From assembly GCA_902629075.1 (NCBI GenBank), contig CACOPK010000001.1, positions 1 through 64,000 of the forward strand: a stretch of 64,000 bases of DNA, read 5' to 3'. Numbering within the stretch: the stretch's first letter is position 1; each line of letters begins with the position of its first letter. A program made the translations under genes and the position numbers. Of this stretch, positions 1 to 8,498 are shown one piece after another. The notes beneath the pieces were generated by a model, which did no database searches, was not told where the DNA came from, and was given only the letters and a program-made list of their open reading frames with translations. Source of the DNA: an uncultured Pelagibacteraceae bacterium. GTDB taxonomy: Bacteria > Pseudomonadota > Alphaproteobacteria > Pelagibacterales > Pelagibacteraceae.

Positions 1-107
1 TCTTCATGCCCAGTTTTTCTTCCCAGTATTCCTCTTAACCTCAAAAATATGAAACCTGCAATCATGGCAAGTAAAATAATGTCTATGTATTCAAAACTAT
101 AATTCAT
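1..107 (-). CDS. Tim44-like domain protein, N-terminal part (runs off the left edge)
   Basis: Reading leftward from an ATG at 107 gives about 35 codons (MNYSFEYIDIILLAMIAGFI...) with no stop before the window edge. The peptide is one hydrophobic helix (residues about 8-23) followed by a basic LRLRGILGRKTGHE stretch. This is the usual N-terminus of alphaproteobacterial Tim44/TIM44-like inner-membrane proteins, whose soluble C-terminal domain resembles mitochondrial Tim44. The position, divergent from fxsA-secB, matches the usual alphaproteobacterial neighbourhood. The C-terminal domain is not visible here, but a start-less Tim44 C-terminal piece lies at 8468-8848. Whether this copy is whole or split cannot be decided from the window. 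Confidence 0.7.
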   Translation of the reverse strand, partial: MNYSFEYIDIILLAMIAGFIFLRLRGILGRKTGHE

Positions 108-182
108 TGTATTTTATTTATAATTATAATATTTACTAACTGGGTGTTTTTCAATGACCTAAATTTTAAGATTTAAAGACAA

Positions 183-596
183 ATGAACTCACTTTTATTG
201 ATTATAATTCTAATTCCAGCTATTGAAATTTATTTATTTATAAAAATCGGTGCATCAATTGGAGCCTTTAACACAATTTTACTTATATTTTTAACAGCAT
301 TCATTGGTGTTTATTATGCAAGGGCTGAGGGTCTAAATACCTTGAATAAGGGTATAAAAAAAATGATTAAAAATGAAATTCCTGCGTATGAGATGGTTTC
401 TGGGGCATTAATCGCTATTGGAGCTATTTTTTTAATAATTCCTGGCTTTGCAACAGATCTTATAGGTTTTTTGATAATATTTCCACCAACAAGAAAGCTA
501 ATTTTTAAAAAATTCGAAAATAAAAAACAGAATGATAGCTCGGTTAAAAAAGATTATATAGAGGGAGAATATAAAGACTTAGATGATGGAAAATAA
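183..596 (+). CDS. fxsA: FxsA family membrane protein
   Basis: A 137-aa protein of the FxsA family, small inner-membrane proteins named after an E. coli protein that affects phage T7 exclusion by F; the normal cellular role is unclear. Three to four hydrophobic segments are visible (about residues 3-22, 26-45 and 70-100), with the family-like pattern of a glycine-rich turn (LIIPGFATDLIGF) and a charged cytoplasmic tail rich in Lys, Asp and Glu. It is divergent from the Tim44-like gene and overlaps secB by 14 nt, so the two are probably cotranscribed. The fxsA/secB pairing is common in alphaproteobacteria and supports the call. Confidence 0.85.
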   Translation: MNSLLLIIILIPAIEIYLFIKIGASIGAFNTILLIFLTAFIGVYYARAEGLNTLNKGIKKMIKNEIPAYEMVSGALIAIGAIFLIIPGFATDLIGFLIIFPPTRKLIFKKFENKKQNDSSVKKDYIEGEYKDLDDGK

Positions 597-1017
597 AAAC
601 AAACCATTTAAGATCATTTTGGAATATATAAAAGATCTCTCTATAGAAACACCAAGCGCTAGTACTTTACTCAATGTAAGAGAACGTTTGGGTGACTATC
701 ACATGGATATTGATATATCAACATTGGCTTTGAAAAACAAATCCCTAGAAGTTACAACTAAATTAATCTTACAAGATAAAAATGAAAATAAAGAAAAATC
801 TTTTTTTGAGATTAAATATGCAACTGTTATTTCAATAGATTCTTCTATTAAAGATAAAAAAATGATAAGTAGAATTGTTTTGTGTGATTTACAAAATATT
901 ATTTACCCTAAAATAGAAAAGATTTTTATTAGTCTTATAAAGGATGCGGGCTATCCGGGGGTTAAGTTTGAAAAAAAGGTAGATTTTGAAAAAATGTATA
1001 ATGATAAGTTTAATTAA
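583..1017 (+). CDS. secB: Protein-export chaperone SecB
   Basis: A 144-aa SecB, the cytosolic tetrameric chaperone that holds preproteins unfolded and passes them to SecA. The core beta-sheet pattern is visible (FKIILEYIKDLSIETPS near residues 9-25, and the ATVISID strand), and the C-terminal half carries the expected hydrophobic helix (LCDLQNIIYPKIEKIF). Two adjacent ATGs occur (583 and 586); either could be used. The start lies inside the fxsA 3' end, suggesting translational coupling. Its 3' end overlaps the converging dnaQ by 4 nt. Length is slightly short for the family but no domain appears lost. Confidence 0.9.
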   Translation: MMENKNKPFKIILEYIKDLSIETPSASTLLNVRERLGDYHMDIDISTLALKNKSLEVTTKLILQDKNENKEKSFFEIKYATVISIDSSIKDKKMISRIVLCDLQNIIYPKIEKIFISLIKDAGYPGVKFEKKVDFEKMYNDKFN

Positions 1018-1679
1018 AAAAAGTTTTTTTTTATTTCTTTCTTAAGAAAATCTTTGTGCATTTTTATTTCTTTTTCAGTAGGTTTTATAATTTTATTAAA
1101 ATATTTTATATTTAAGTCTTTAGAGATTTCATTGTTTAGAGTACTCTCTACTGCGAGATCCAAAGTTGGTTCTTTTTGATCTAAAAGATTTATATATACC
1201 TTTGAAAGTAATTCGCAGTCTATTACTGCATTATGTTTTTCTCTTCTTGAATTATCAATATTATATTTTTTACAAAGCGCGTCTAGACTTGTTCCTGATC
1301 CTGGGAATTTCTGTCTTGCAATTTGTAGTGTATCTACTATTTCCTCTGAAATTTTTTTATTTCCTAATAACATAAGTTCGTTATTTAAATGCGAAAGGTC
1401 AAACTCTGCATTGTGTATTACGAGTCTTTTGCCTTTTATGAATTTCAAAAATTCTTCAACGATGTCTACAAATTTTTTTTGTTTAGATAAAAACTCATCA
1501 GTATACCCATGAACTTTGAAAGCATCCTCCGAAACTTTTCTTTCGGGGTTTAAGTAGCAGTGAAATTTATTTTTTGTTGGTATTAAATCTTTCAGTTCTA
1601 TACAACCGATTTCAACGATTCTGTGGCCTTCTGATACTTTTAATCCTGTAGTTTCGGTATCTAATACCACTTCAATCAT
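1014..1679 (-). CDS. dnaQ: DNA polymerase III epsilon subunit (3'-5' proofreading exonuclease)
   Basis: A 221-aa DnaQ, the proofreading 3'-5' exonuclease of the replicative polymerase. The DEDDh exonuclease motifs are present: Exo I as VVLDTETTGL with Asp7 and Glu9, Exo II around HNAEFDLSHLN, and Exo III as HNAVIDCELL with the catalytic His and Asp. The C-terminal tail that binds the alpha subunit is present but divergent. It overlaps coaE by 8 nt and is the last gene of a ppsR-maf-aroE-coaE-dnaQ run on the minus strand, a cluster that flanks the origin in several alphaproteobacteria. The plus-strand ORF at 1166 is a shadow. Confidence 0.93.
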   Translation of the reverse strand: MIEVVLDTETTGLKVSEGHRIVEIGCIELKDLIPTKNKFHCYLNPERKVSEDAFKVHGYTDEFLSKQKKFVDIVEEFLKFIKGKRLVIHNAEFDLSHLNNELMLLGNKKISEEIVDTLQIARQKFPGSGTSLDALCKKYNIDNSRREKHNAVIDCELLSKVYINLLDQKEPTLDLAVESTLNNEISKDLNIKYFNKIIKPTEKEIKMHKDFLKKEIKKNFF

Positions 1680-2238
1680 TTAGTTGTTTTTTAATAATTT
1701 TTATTTGTTTAATAATATTATTTTTATGGGAATTATTTTCAATTACAAAATCACATAATTTAAATTTTTTTTTAACATTTAGCTGTTTGGATTTTAAGAT
1801 ATCAAATACTTTTTTATTAAAATTTCCTCTTTTTTGTAACCTTTTAATAATTGTTTTTTTCGACGTTTTTACTCCAATTAGCAAATCTGATTTTTTATAT
1901 AATTTATTTTCTATTATAAGTGGAATATCGAGAACTACATACTTTTTATGGCAATTTTTTTTTTCAAATTTTTTTAAACTTACTCTGACATGTGGATGAA
2001 CTATTTTGGATAAAGTTTTAATATTATTTTTATTAAGTATTTTTCTTATTTCAGATTTTTTAATTGGAAAAGATTTAATACTTTTAGGGAATTTTCTGTT
2101 TAATTTTTTAAAACAATCTTTATTGGTTTTATAGATTGTTTTTACCTCTTTATCTGCATTGAATACTGGATAGCCAAAACATTTTGCAACAAATGTTTTT
2201 CCCGAGGCTATTTCACCAACTAAAGCAATTCTAATCAT
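1672..2238 (-). CDS. coaE: Dephospho-CoA kinase
   Basis: A 188-aa dephospho-CoA kinase, which phosphorylates the 3'-hydroxyl of the ribose in the last step of coenzyme A synthesis. The P-loop is clear near the N-terminus (GEIASGKT, residues about 8-15). The family substrate region and lid region follow (DIPLIIEN and LQKRGNF). The sequence is very Lys/Asn-rich, as expected for AT-rich coding. It starts one base away from the aroE stop and overlaps dnaQ, so it sits inside one operon. Length is a little below the roughly 200 aa norm, without loss of recognisable motifs. Confidence 0.92.
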   Translation of the reverse strand: MIRIALVGEIASGKTFVAKCFGYPVFNADKEVKTIYKTNKDCFKKLNRKFPKSIKSFPIKKSEIRKILNKNNIKTLSKIVHPHVRVSLKKFEKKNCHKKYVVLDIPLIIENKLYKKSDLLIGVKTSKKTIIKRLQKRGNFNKKVFDILKSKQLNVKKKFKLCDFVIENNSHKNNIIKQIKIIKKQLND

Positions 2239-3027
2239 TTAATTTGAGAGTAATTCCCACAATTTATCATCAACATGTGGTTTATAACCAAGCCATGTTT
2301 CGTAAGATTTTTGAGCCTGGAATATAAACATAGACATACCATTCTTTGTATAATTTGATAATTCCCGTTCTTTAAGAAATTTTGTTTTACCTGAATAAAT
2401 TAAATCATAAAAAAGCTTATCCCTACAATCACTAAAATCTATTTCGATTTTATCATTTTCCTTTAAACCGACGCTTGTGGTATTAATAATAATATCAAAT
2501 TTTTTTGGTCTTTTTCCCCAATCTAAAATTTTTATTTCTGGGAATAACTTTTTTAAATTTTCAGCTTTTTGCTTTGTTCTATTGCTTACATATATTTCTG
2601 AGATACTTTTGGATTTAAGAGAATATATTATAGAAGGAGTAACTCCTCCTGCTCCAAGAATAAAAGCATTTTTTCCCTCTATTTTAAACTTTGTTTGTAT
2701 TAAGCTTAACACAAAACCCTCACAATCAGTATTATGACCACATACTTTTCCATCGGTTTTAAATATTGTGTTAACCGATTGTGTTTTTTCAGCAATTATA
2801 CTTAGTTTATCTAAATATTTAATAATTGAATTTTTAAAGGGCACAGTTACATTTATTCCAGAAATTTTTCCACTTTTAACATTTGAAATTAGTCCCTCTA
2901 ACTCAACCTCTTCTACTTTTTTTTTCTCGTAGATTGCATCCTCATTATGAGCTTTAAACCAATAATTATGTAAAATTGGGGATAAAGAATGCTTAATTGG
3001 GTTTCCTATTACTAAATACTTTTCCAT
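2239..3027 (-). CDS. aroE: Shikimate dehydrogenase (NADP+)
   Basis: A 262-aa shikimate dehydrogenase, reducing 3-dehydroshikimate to shikimate in aromatic amino-acid synthesis. The N-terminal substrate domain shows NPIKHSLSP (residues 9-17) and NVTVPFK with the catalytic Lys (about 59-65), then HNTDCEGF. The NADP-binding Rossmann segment begins with LGAGGVTPS (about 124-132) and is followed by VSNRTKQKA, whose Arg fits NADP preference. The C-terminal FIFQAQKSYETW helix is typical. It overlaps maf by 16 nt and abuts coaE, an order shared with Caulobacter-type origin clusters. Confidence 0.94.
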   Translation of the reverse strand: MEKYLVIGNPIKHSLSPILHNYWFKAHNEDAIYEKKKVEEVELEGLISNVKSGKISGINVTVPFKNSIIKYLDKLSIIAEKTQSVNTIFKTDGKVCGHNTDCEGFVLSLIQTKFKIEGKNAFILGAGGVTPSIIYSLKSKSISEIYVSNRTKQKAENLKKLFPEIKILDWGKRPKKFDIIINTTSVGLKENDKIEIDFSDCRDKLFYDLIYSGKTKFLKERELSNYTKNGMSMFIFQAQKSYETWLGYKPHVDDKLWELLSN

Positions 3028-3623
3028 TGTAATTGTAAGTACTCCTTAATTTTGTCAATTGGAAGGCCCATTATTGTATTTTCATCTCCCTTAATTTTTG
3101 AAAATAACGATCTTCCCTCTCCTTCAATTTGGTAAACATTATAGGCATATAATTTTTCGTCAGGTATTTTTGATAGATATTTCTTCAATTCCTCTTCTGT
3201 AAAATCTTTCATTGTAAGCTCTGCTTTATCGGTATGATTCCAAATCATTGATCCATTTTTAGAAATTGAAACAGAGCTAATTAAGTAATGCTTCTTACCA
3301 TTAAGTTTTTTTAAAATTTTTAAAGCCTCATCCCGATTTGTAGGTTTAGATATTATTTCCCCCCCCAAATCAATTACACTGTCTGCTCCAAGCACTATTG
3401 AATTTTGGTTTGATGAACTTACTTTTGTTGCTTTGATTTCTGCCAGGTTTTTACTAATTAATTCTGGTGACGCTCCCTCGTTAACTAGACTTTGTTTAAT
3501 TGGCTCTTCATCTATATTTGATGTTATTACTTTACATCTAATATTGTTGTTTTCTAAAATTTCTTTCCTTACTTTGCTTTTGGAGGCTAAAATTATTTCA
3601 TTTTTTATTTGCATATATTTCAT
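3012..3623 (-). CDS. maf: Maf family nucleoside triphosphate pyrophosphatase
   Basis: A 203-aa Maf/Ham1-fold protein that hydrolyses non-canonical or modified nucleoside triphosphates to monophosphates; some members also influence septation. The N-terminal LASKSKVRKEIL motif (near residues 12-23) and the GADSVIDLGGEIISKP metal/nucleotide region (about 79-94) are typical. The start in the ORF track overlaps ppsR by 26 nt; an alternative start a few codons in is possible, since MKYMQIKNEII offers Met4. The maf-aroE-coaE-dnaQ order is conserved in alphaproteobacteria. Whether it belongs to the dTTP/UTP (YhdE) or m7GTP (YceF) subgroup is not clear by eye. Confidence 0.88.
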   Translation of the reverse strand: MKYMQIKNEIILASKSKVRKEILENNNIRCKVITSNIDEEPIKQSLVNEGASPELISKNLAEIKATKVSSSNQNSIVLGADSVIDLGGEIISKPTNRDEALKILKKLNGKKHYLISSVSISKNGSMIWNHTDKAELTMKDFTEEELKKYLSKIPDEKLYAYNVYQIEGEGRSLFSKIKGDENTIMGLPIDKIKEYLQLQWKSI

Positions 3624-4422
3624 GAATTTTTATTATTGATGCTGCTGTTTCTTCAACAGATTTTCTTGTAACGTCAATTACAGGCCATTGGTACTTCTGA
3701 AATGCTTTTTTTGATATTTTAAGCTCGTTTTCAATAGTTTTTATTTTAGTATAATTAATATTTTCATTTTCTTTAATTGTTGTAAGTCTATTTTTTCTAA
3801 CATCGTGTAGTCTGTTTGCTTCCGCTGTAAGACCTATAATACAAGAAGTCTTAGGATTTTTCTTTAGTTTTTCTGGTATGGAATTTTCATTTACTAATGG
3901 AATATTTGAAGTTTTAAATCCTCTATTTGCAAGATAAATTGAAGTTGGTGTTTTGCTTGTTCTACTAACACCCAATAATATTATGTCTGATTTTTCAACA
4001 TCAGTTAATGAATTTCCATCATCATGATTCATGGTAAATTGAATTGCTTCAATTCTTTTATAATATTCTTCATTAAGAGCGTGTTGTCCACTAGGAATAT
4101 TTGTTGCTTTTTGATTAAGGAGTTTTGAAAAATTTAAAATTAAATCACCAAGAACACCAAAACACGGTATGTTTTTTTTGTTTGCCTCTTGTGACAAGAA
4201 CTTTGCAAGCTTATTATCTACTATAGTGTATAAAATAATTGAGTCTTCTCGCTTTTTGGCTTCTTCTAAAATTTTTAACAATTGATTTTCAGTTCTCGTA
4301 AATGAAAAATGGAATAAATTATGTTCAAATTTTTCAAACTGTGCTTTTAGGGCCATAAAAATTCTATCAAGAGTTTCTCCAGTCGAGTCTGAAATCAAAT
4401 ATATATTATGTGTATTTTTCAT
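3598..4422 (-). CDS. ppsR: PPDK/PEP synthase regulatory kinase-phosphorylase (DUF299)
   Basis: A 274-aa DUF299 protein, the bifunctional ADP-dependent kinase and Pi-dependent phosphorylase that inactivates and reactivates pyruvate phosphate dikinase or PEP synthase. The N-terminal ISDSTGETLDRI segment (residues 10-21) and the central P-loop-like GVSRTSKTPTSIYLA (about 151-165) are hallmark motifs. The C-terminal QKYQWPVIDVTRKSVEETAASI segment is also typical. In alphaproteobacteria this gene commonly borders the replication origin opposite hemE, exactly the arrangement seen here. It is the first gene of the minus-strand operon, transcribed away from the AT-rich gap at 4423-4695. Confidence 0.9.
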   Translation of the reverse strand: MKNTHNIYLISDSTGETLDRIFMALKAQFEKFEHNLFHFSFTRTENQLLKILEEAKKREDSIILYTIVDNKLAKFLSQEANKKNIPCFGVLGDLILNFSKLLNQKATNIPSGQHALNEEYYKRIEAIQFTMNHDDGNSLTDVEKSDIILLGVSRTSKTPTSIYLANRGFKTSNIPLVNENSIPEKLKKNPKTSCIIGLTAEANRLHDVRKNRLTTIKENENINYTKIKTIENELKISKKAFQKYQWPVIDVTRKSVEETAASIIKIHEIYANKK

Positions 4423-4695
4423 GTATAAAAGCTTTGTTATTAGATTAATACTTTCTTCATCGATGCAAAAATTAAAAAAGTTATTTTCTATAATTAGTTA
4501 TTAACACATTTAAACAAGTGAAAAAAATATATTAATATCGAATAAAATTGTTAATTTTATTTAAAAAATTAGATAAATAGAGAAATTTGGGACACTATTA
4601 TTGTGGGTAAAAGTGTGAAAAAAAGTGTATGAAATTTAATTAAACTAATTCACAGGATAATAATATAAAACAATAAAACTATTTATAATTTATTT
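4423..4695. other. Probable chromosomal replication origin (oriC) between ppsR and hemE
   Basis: A 273-nt, extremely AT-rich gap separates the divergent ppsR and hemE genes. It contains DnaA-box-like 9-mers (consensus TTWTNCACA): TTTTTCACA on the minus strand at 4614-4622 fits fully. One-mismatch versions are TTATTAACA at 4498-4506, TTACCCACA on the minus strand at 4602-4610 and TAATTCACA at 4646-4654. The ppsR/hemE flank is the position of the origin in Caulobacter and of the proposed origin in Rickettsia. Genes on both sides point away from it. It must also hold the two divergent promoters. Function is inferred; short A/T-rich boxes arise easily by chance in this DNA. Confidence 0.55.
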
Positions 4696-5697
4696 ATGGG
4701 TGCTATTAAAGATTGTATTAACGGTAAAAAAATTAGCAATACTCCTGTTTGGTTTATGAGACAAGCAGGAAGATATTTGCCTGAGTTTAGAGAAATAAGA
4801 TCTAGAAATACCAATTTTATCGAATTATGTTTGAACCCAAGCCTCTCTAAAGAAATAAGTATCCAACCACTCAAAAGATTCAATCTAGATGCTTTAATTA
4901 TATTTTCTGACATTCTTTTTATACCATATGCTTTAGGTCAATCAGTTGAATTTCAAAAAAATTTTGGACCAAAGCTTGGAGAACTTGATTACAAAGACAT
5001 TCTAGGTAAGTCAGACAAAGAAATATCACTAAAATTAAATCCTATTTATGAACTCATTAAAATAACATCCAAAGATGAAATTTTAAATGATAAGGACTTA
5101 ATTGGATTTACCGGTGCTACATGGACAATTATGGTTTATATGTTGAATAAGAAATCACCTAAAAAAAAGTTAGATGAAAATATATTTAATAATCTGCAGC
5201 AGGATGATTTAATAACTAAAATTGTACAAGCTCAAAAAATACATATTAAAAATCAAGTTGAAAGTGGAGCTTCTTTAATACAGATTTTTGATAGTTGGGC
5301 CGGTTTATTAGATGAGGAAAAAATAGAGAAATATATATACCAACCTACAAAAGAAATTGTTGAGTTCACCAAAAGATTAGGAGTTGAAGTTATTTGCTTC
5401 CCAAGAAATATCAAAAACTATAAAAAATTTTGTGAAATAGTTAATCCAAGCGCAATCAGTATTGATTATGATGTAGACCCAATAAAAATTGCTGAAAGTG
5501 TTAATATACCAATACAAGGAGGGATGGACCCAAAATGCTTGTTGTTAGATAAAAATGACATGTTAAAAAACGCAAAAAGATATTTAGAGATATTTAAAAA
5601 TCATAAATATATCTTTAATCTAGGGCATGGTGTTTTGCCTGAGACCAAACCAGAAAATGTAAAGATATTAGTTGATTATGTGAAAGATTTTAAATGA
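4696..5697 (+). CDS. hemE: Uroporphyrinogen decarboxylase
   Basis: A 333-aa uroporphyrinogen III decarboxylase, which removes four carboxyl groups to form coproporphyrinogen III in heme synthesis. The family signature PVWFMRQAGRYLPEF lies at residues 17-31, and the second signature GFTGATWTIMVYML lies mid-protein; LGHGVLPETKPENV is near the C-terminus. It is the first gene after the probable origin and overlaps hemH by 4 nt (ATGA), with hemG and rho behind it. The hemE-hemH arrangement beside rho is common in alphaproteobacteria. Length is normal for the family. Confidence 0.95.
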   Translation: MGAIKDCINGKKISNTPVWFMRQAGRYLPEFREIRSRNTNFIELCLNPSLSKEISIQPLKRFNLDALIIFSDILFIPYALGQSVEFQKNFGPKLGELDYKDILGKSDKEISLKLNPIYELIKITSKDEILNDKDLIGFTGATWTIMVYMLNKKSPKKKLDENIFNNLQQDDLITKIVQAQKIHIKNQVESGASLIQIFDSWAGLLDEEKIEKYIYQPTKEIVEFTKRLGVEVICFPRNIKNYKKFCEIVNPSAISIDYDVDPIKIAESVNIPIQGGMDPKCLLLDKNDMLKNAKRYLEIFKNHKYIFNLGHGVLPETKPENVKILVDYVKDFK

Positions 5698-6692
5698 ATG
5701 AAAATCATCCAAAAATAAACTTTGGAAAAACAGGAGTGCTCCTAATTAATTTAGGAACTCCGGACTCTACAGATTGGTGGGATATAAGAAAATACCTTAA
5801 AGAATTTTTATCAGACAGAAGAGTAATAGAAGTAAACCCAATTATTTGGCAGGTCATACTAAACTTATTTATATTGACTTTTAGACCTTCAAAAACAGCT
5901 AAAGCCTATAAAGAAATATGGATGAACGATATAAACAAATCACCTTTAAGATTTTATACTGAAATGCAGGCAAAAAAACTTAGTGAGAAAATGACAGAAA
6001 AAAGCCTACATATTGATTTTGCCATGAGGTATGGAAACCCGAGCATTAAAAGTAAAATCTACAAAATGCAGGAACAAGGTTGTGAAAATTTAATAATAAT
6101 GCCTTTATACCCGCAGTATGCTGCCGCTACAACAGCAACAGTTTGTGACGAGGTCTATAGAACTTTAATGGGAATGAGGTGGCAACCAAGTTTGCAAATA
6201 ATTTCACATTATGAATCTGAGCCAAAATATATAGAAGCGCTTAAAAATAGTATTGAAAAAAAAATTTCAGAAATTAATTGGCAGCCAGATTTGATTTTAG
6301 CATCTTATCATGGGATACCTCAGAAGTACTTTGATAAGGGAGATCCGTATCATTGCTATTGTCAAAAAACTTCGCGATTACTTGCTGAAAGTTTCAAAAA
6401 AATCCCTATTAAAACTACTTTTCAATCCAGGTTTGGACCACAAGCCTGGCTTCAGCCTTACACAGACAAAACATTAGAAAAATTACCAAACGAGGGAACC
6501 AAGAATTTATTAGTAATTTGCCCTGGTTTTGCGAGTGACTGTGTTGAAACGTTAGAGGAAATCTCCATCCAAGGAAAAGATAGCTTTATAAAATCTGGCG
6601 GAAAAAATTTTGATGTTGTACAATGTTTAAATGACAACGATGATCATATAGAATTGCTTGTTGATCTAATTAATAAATACATAAATAGATAA
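5694..6692 (+). CDS. hemH: Ferrochelatase
   Basis: A 332-aa ferrochelatase inserting Fe(2+) into protoporphyrin IX. The N-terminal GVLLINLGTPDS, the central MPLYPQYAAATTATV and the catalytic-region ASYHGIPQKYFDKGDPYHCYC (His near residue 205) are all present. The PGFASDCVETLEEI segment with the conserved Glu is near residues 275-290. No C-terminal [2Fe-2S] Cys set is evident. It is translationally coupled to hemE (ATGA overlap) and lies 2 nt before hemG, so the last steps of heme synthesis are grouped. Membrane association is expected from family behaviour; no transmembrane helix is obvious. Confidence 0.95.
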   Translation: MNENHPKINFGKTGVLLINLGTPDSTDWWDIRKYLKEFLSDRRVIEVNPIIWQVILNLFILTFRPSKTAKAYKEIWMNDINKSPLRFYTEMQAKKLSEKMTEKSLHIDFAMRYGNPSIKSKIYKMQEQGCENLIIMPLYPQYAAATTATVCDEVYRTLMGMRWQPSLQIISHYESEPKYIEALKNSIEKKISEINWQPDLILASYHGIPQKYFDKGDPYHCYCQKTSRLLAESFKKIPIKTTFQSRFGPQAWLQPYTDKTLEKLPNEGTKNLLVICPGFASDCVETLEEISIQGKDSFIKSGGKNFDVVQCLNDNDDHIELLVDLINKYINR

Positions 6693-6694
6693 AA

Positions 6695-7228
6695 ATGCGA
6701 AATATTCTTCTTTTATATTCTTCTACGGATGGACAAACCAAGTTGATATGTGAAAGAATTCAAGAATCATCAAAAAAAAAAGATTTATTTAAACTCGTTA
6801 ACATAGACGATGTAGAAAAAGAAAATATTTACAATTACAATTATGTAATAATAGGTGCTAGTATTAGATATGGAAAACATAATAAGAAAGTTTTTAAATT
6901 TATAGAAAAATATAAAAATGAATTAAACCAAATAAAAACAGCTTTTTTTTCTGTAAACGTTGTTGCGAGAAAAAGTGATAAAAACACCCCTGAAACCAAT
7001 CCTTATATTATTAAATTTTTAAAAAAAACTAACTGGAGGCCAAATAAAACTGCTGTATTTGCTGGAAAAATTGATTATCCAAATTACAAGTTTATTGATA
7101 AACATATCATTCGTTTAATCATGTACATAACAGATGGCCCAACGGATCTATCCAAAACCTATGAGTTTACAGATTGGAATAGAGTAGATCAATTCGCAAA
7201 AGAAATTAGTAATATTAATGATTATTAG
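6695..7228 (+). CDS. hemG: Flavodoxin-type protoporphyrinogen oxidase HemG
   Basis: A 177-aa flavodoxin-fold protein that matches E. coli-type HemG over its whole length. The FMN phosphate loop is LLYSSTDGQTKLI (residues 5-17), followed by YVIIGASIRYGKHNKKVF (about 51-68), AFFSVNVVARKSDKNTPETNPYIIKFL, and the long-chain-flavodoxin insertion GKIDYPNYKFIDKHIIRLIMYITDGPTD. HemG oxidises protoporphyrinogen IX using quinone. Its position directly after hemH supports this role. In most alphaproteobacteria this step is done by HemJ, often encoded next to hemE, so finding HemG here is notable. Confidence 0.9.
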   Translation: MRNILLLYSSTDGQTKLICERIQESSKKKDLFKLVNIDDVEKENIYNYNYVIIGASIRYGKHNKKVFKFIEKYKNELNQIKTAFFSVNVVARKSDKNTPETNPYIIKFLKKTNWRPNKTAVFAGKIDYPNYKFIDKHIIRLIMYITDGPTDLSKTYEFTDWNRVDQFAKEISNINDY

Positions 7229-7283
7229 GGGCTTGAACTTTATAAATTAACATATATATTAGAATTATCACAATAAAACTCCC

Positions 7284-8498
7284 ATGAACATTAAAGAATT
7301 AAAAGGAAAAACATCAGAGCAGCTTATTGACGAAGCTGAAAAATTAGGGATTGAAAATGCAAGCACCCTAAGAAGGCAAGAAATATTATTTGCTATTTTA
7401 AAGAAACATGCAGAAAAAGGTGAAGAGATTACCGGTTTAGGAGTGCTTCAATTACTCCAAGACGGTTTTGGTTTCCTTAGAGCAATGGAGTCCAATTATC
7501 TTCCTGGTCCAGATGATATTTATGTAAGCCCAAATCAAATTAGAAAATTTGGATTAAGAACAGGTGATACGGTAGAAGGACCAGTGAGAGCACCGAAAGT
7601 TGGAGAAAGATACTTTGCATTATTACAAGTAAGCAAAATAAATTTTGAGGAGCCAGAAAAAGTAAGACATAAAATTGCATTCGACAATTTAACCCCCCTT
7701 TATCCAAACAGTCAGTTAATTATGGAGTCTGAAAAAAATAAAGTTGAAAAAAATCCTGATCTAACCCCAAGACTTATTGATTTAGTTAGTCCAATAGGCA
7801 AAGGACAAAGATCATTAATTATTTCGCCTCCAAAAGCAGGAAAAACAATGATTTTGCAAAGCATCGCTAATGCTATTACAGCCAATCATCCAGAATGCTA
7901 TCTTATGGTATTACTTATCGATGAAAGACCAGAAGAGGTAACTGACATGCAAAGAACCGTAAAGGGCGAAGTAATTAGTTCAACATTTGATGAGCCTGCA
8001 CAAAGGCACGTTGCAGTAGCTGAAATGGTTATAGAGAAAGCAAAGAGACTAACAGAGCATAAAAAAGATGTTGTTATATTGCTCGACTCTATAACAAGGC
8101 TTGGTAGAGCATATAACGCCGTTGTTCCAAGCTCAGGCAAAGTACTTACAGGAGGGGTTGATGCAAATGCCCTTCAAAGACCAAAAAGATTTTTTGGAGC
8201 GGCTAGAAATATTGAAGAAGGCGGATCATTAACGATTATTGCAACAGCGTTAATAGATACTGGCAGCAGAATGGATGAAGTGATTTTTGAAGAGTTTAAA
8301 GGAACAGGAAACAGTGAAACTATTTTAGATAGAAAAATATCAGAAAAAAGAATATTTCCTGCAATTGATATTACAAAATCTGGCACAAGAAGAGAGGAAT
8401 TGCTTTTTGATAAAAGCGACCTTCAAAAAATGAATGTTTTAAGAAGAATAATTGCTCCTATGGGATCAATGGTGCAAAAATTGCTTATGAATCAATAA
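7284..8498 (+). CDS. rho: Transcription termination factor Rho, C-terminus altered/truncated
   Basis: A 404-aa Rho helicase. The N-terminal RNA-binding part contains [23 protein letters not shown]. The ATPase core has Walker [11 protein letters not shown] (about residues 181-190), Walker [17 protein letters not shown], the Q-loop [29 protein letters not shown] and the R-loop [11 protein letters not shown]. After [11 protein letters not shown] the sequence departs from the family: it continues VQKLLMNQ and stops, where Rho proteins normally continue with about 25 residues like DAMEFLI.K...TK.N..FF. The frame beneath the last codons is that of a Tim44-like domain, so rho appears cut and joined to other DNA near 8470. 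Confidence 0.93.
   Translation: MNIKELKGKTSEQLIDEAEKLGIENASTLRRQEILFAILKKHAEKGEEITGLGVLQLLQDGFGFLRAMESNYLPGPDDIYVSPNQIRKFGLRTGDTVEGPVRAPKVGERYFALLQVSKINFEEPEKVRHKIAFDNLTPLYPNSQLIMESEKNKVEKNPDLTPRLIDLVSPIGKGQRSLIISPPKAGKTMILQSIANAITANHPECYLMVLLIDERPEEVTDMQRTVKGEVISSTFDEPAQRHVAVAEMVIEKAKRLTEHKKDVVILLDSITRLGRAYNAVVPSSGKVLTGGVDANALQRPKRFFGAARNIEEGGSLTIIATALIDTGSRMDEVIFEEFKGTGNSETILDRKISEKRIFPAIDITKSGTRREELLFDKSDLQKMNVLRRIIAPMGSMVQKLLMNQ

Noticed and set aside
1166-1375. Plus-strand ORF of 69 aa
   Set aside because: It lies inside dnaQ on the opposite strand, is a run of hydrophobic and aromatic residues as expected from complementing AT-rich coding DNA, and has no family signal.
4683-4913. Minus-strand ORF of 76 aa over the hemE start
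   Set aside because: It overlaps the conserved N-terminus of hemE and extends into the probable oriC; no recognisable protein pattern.
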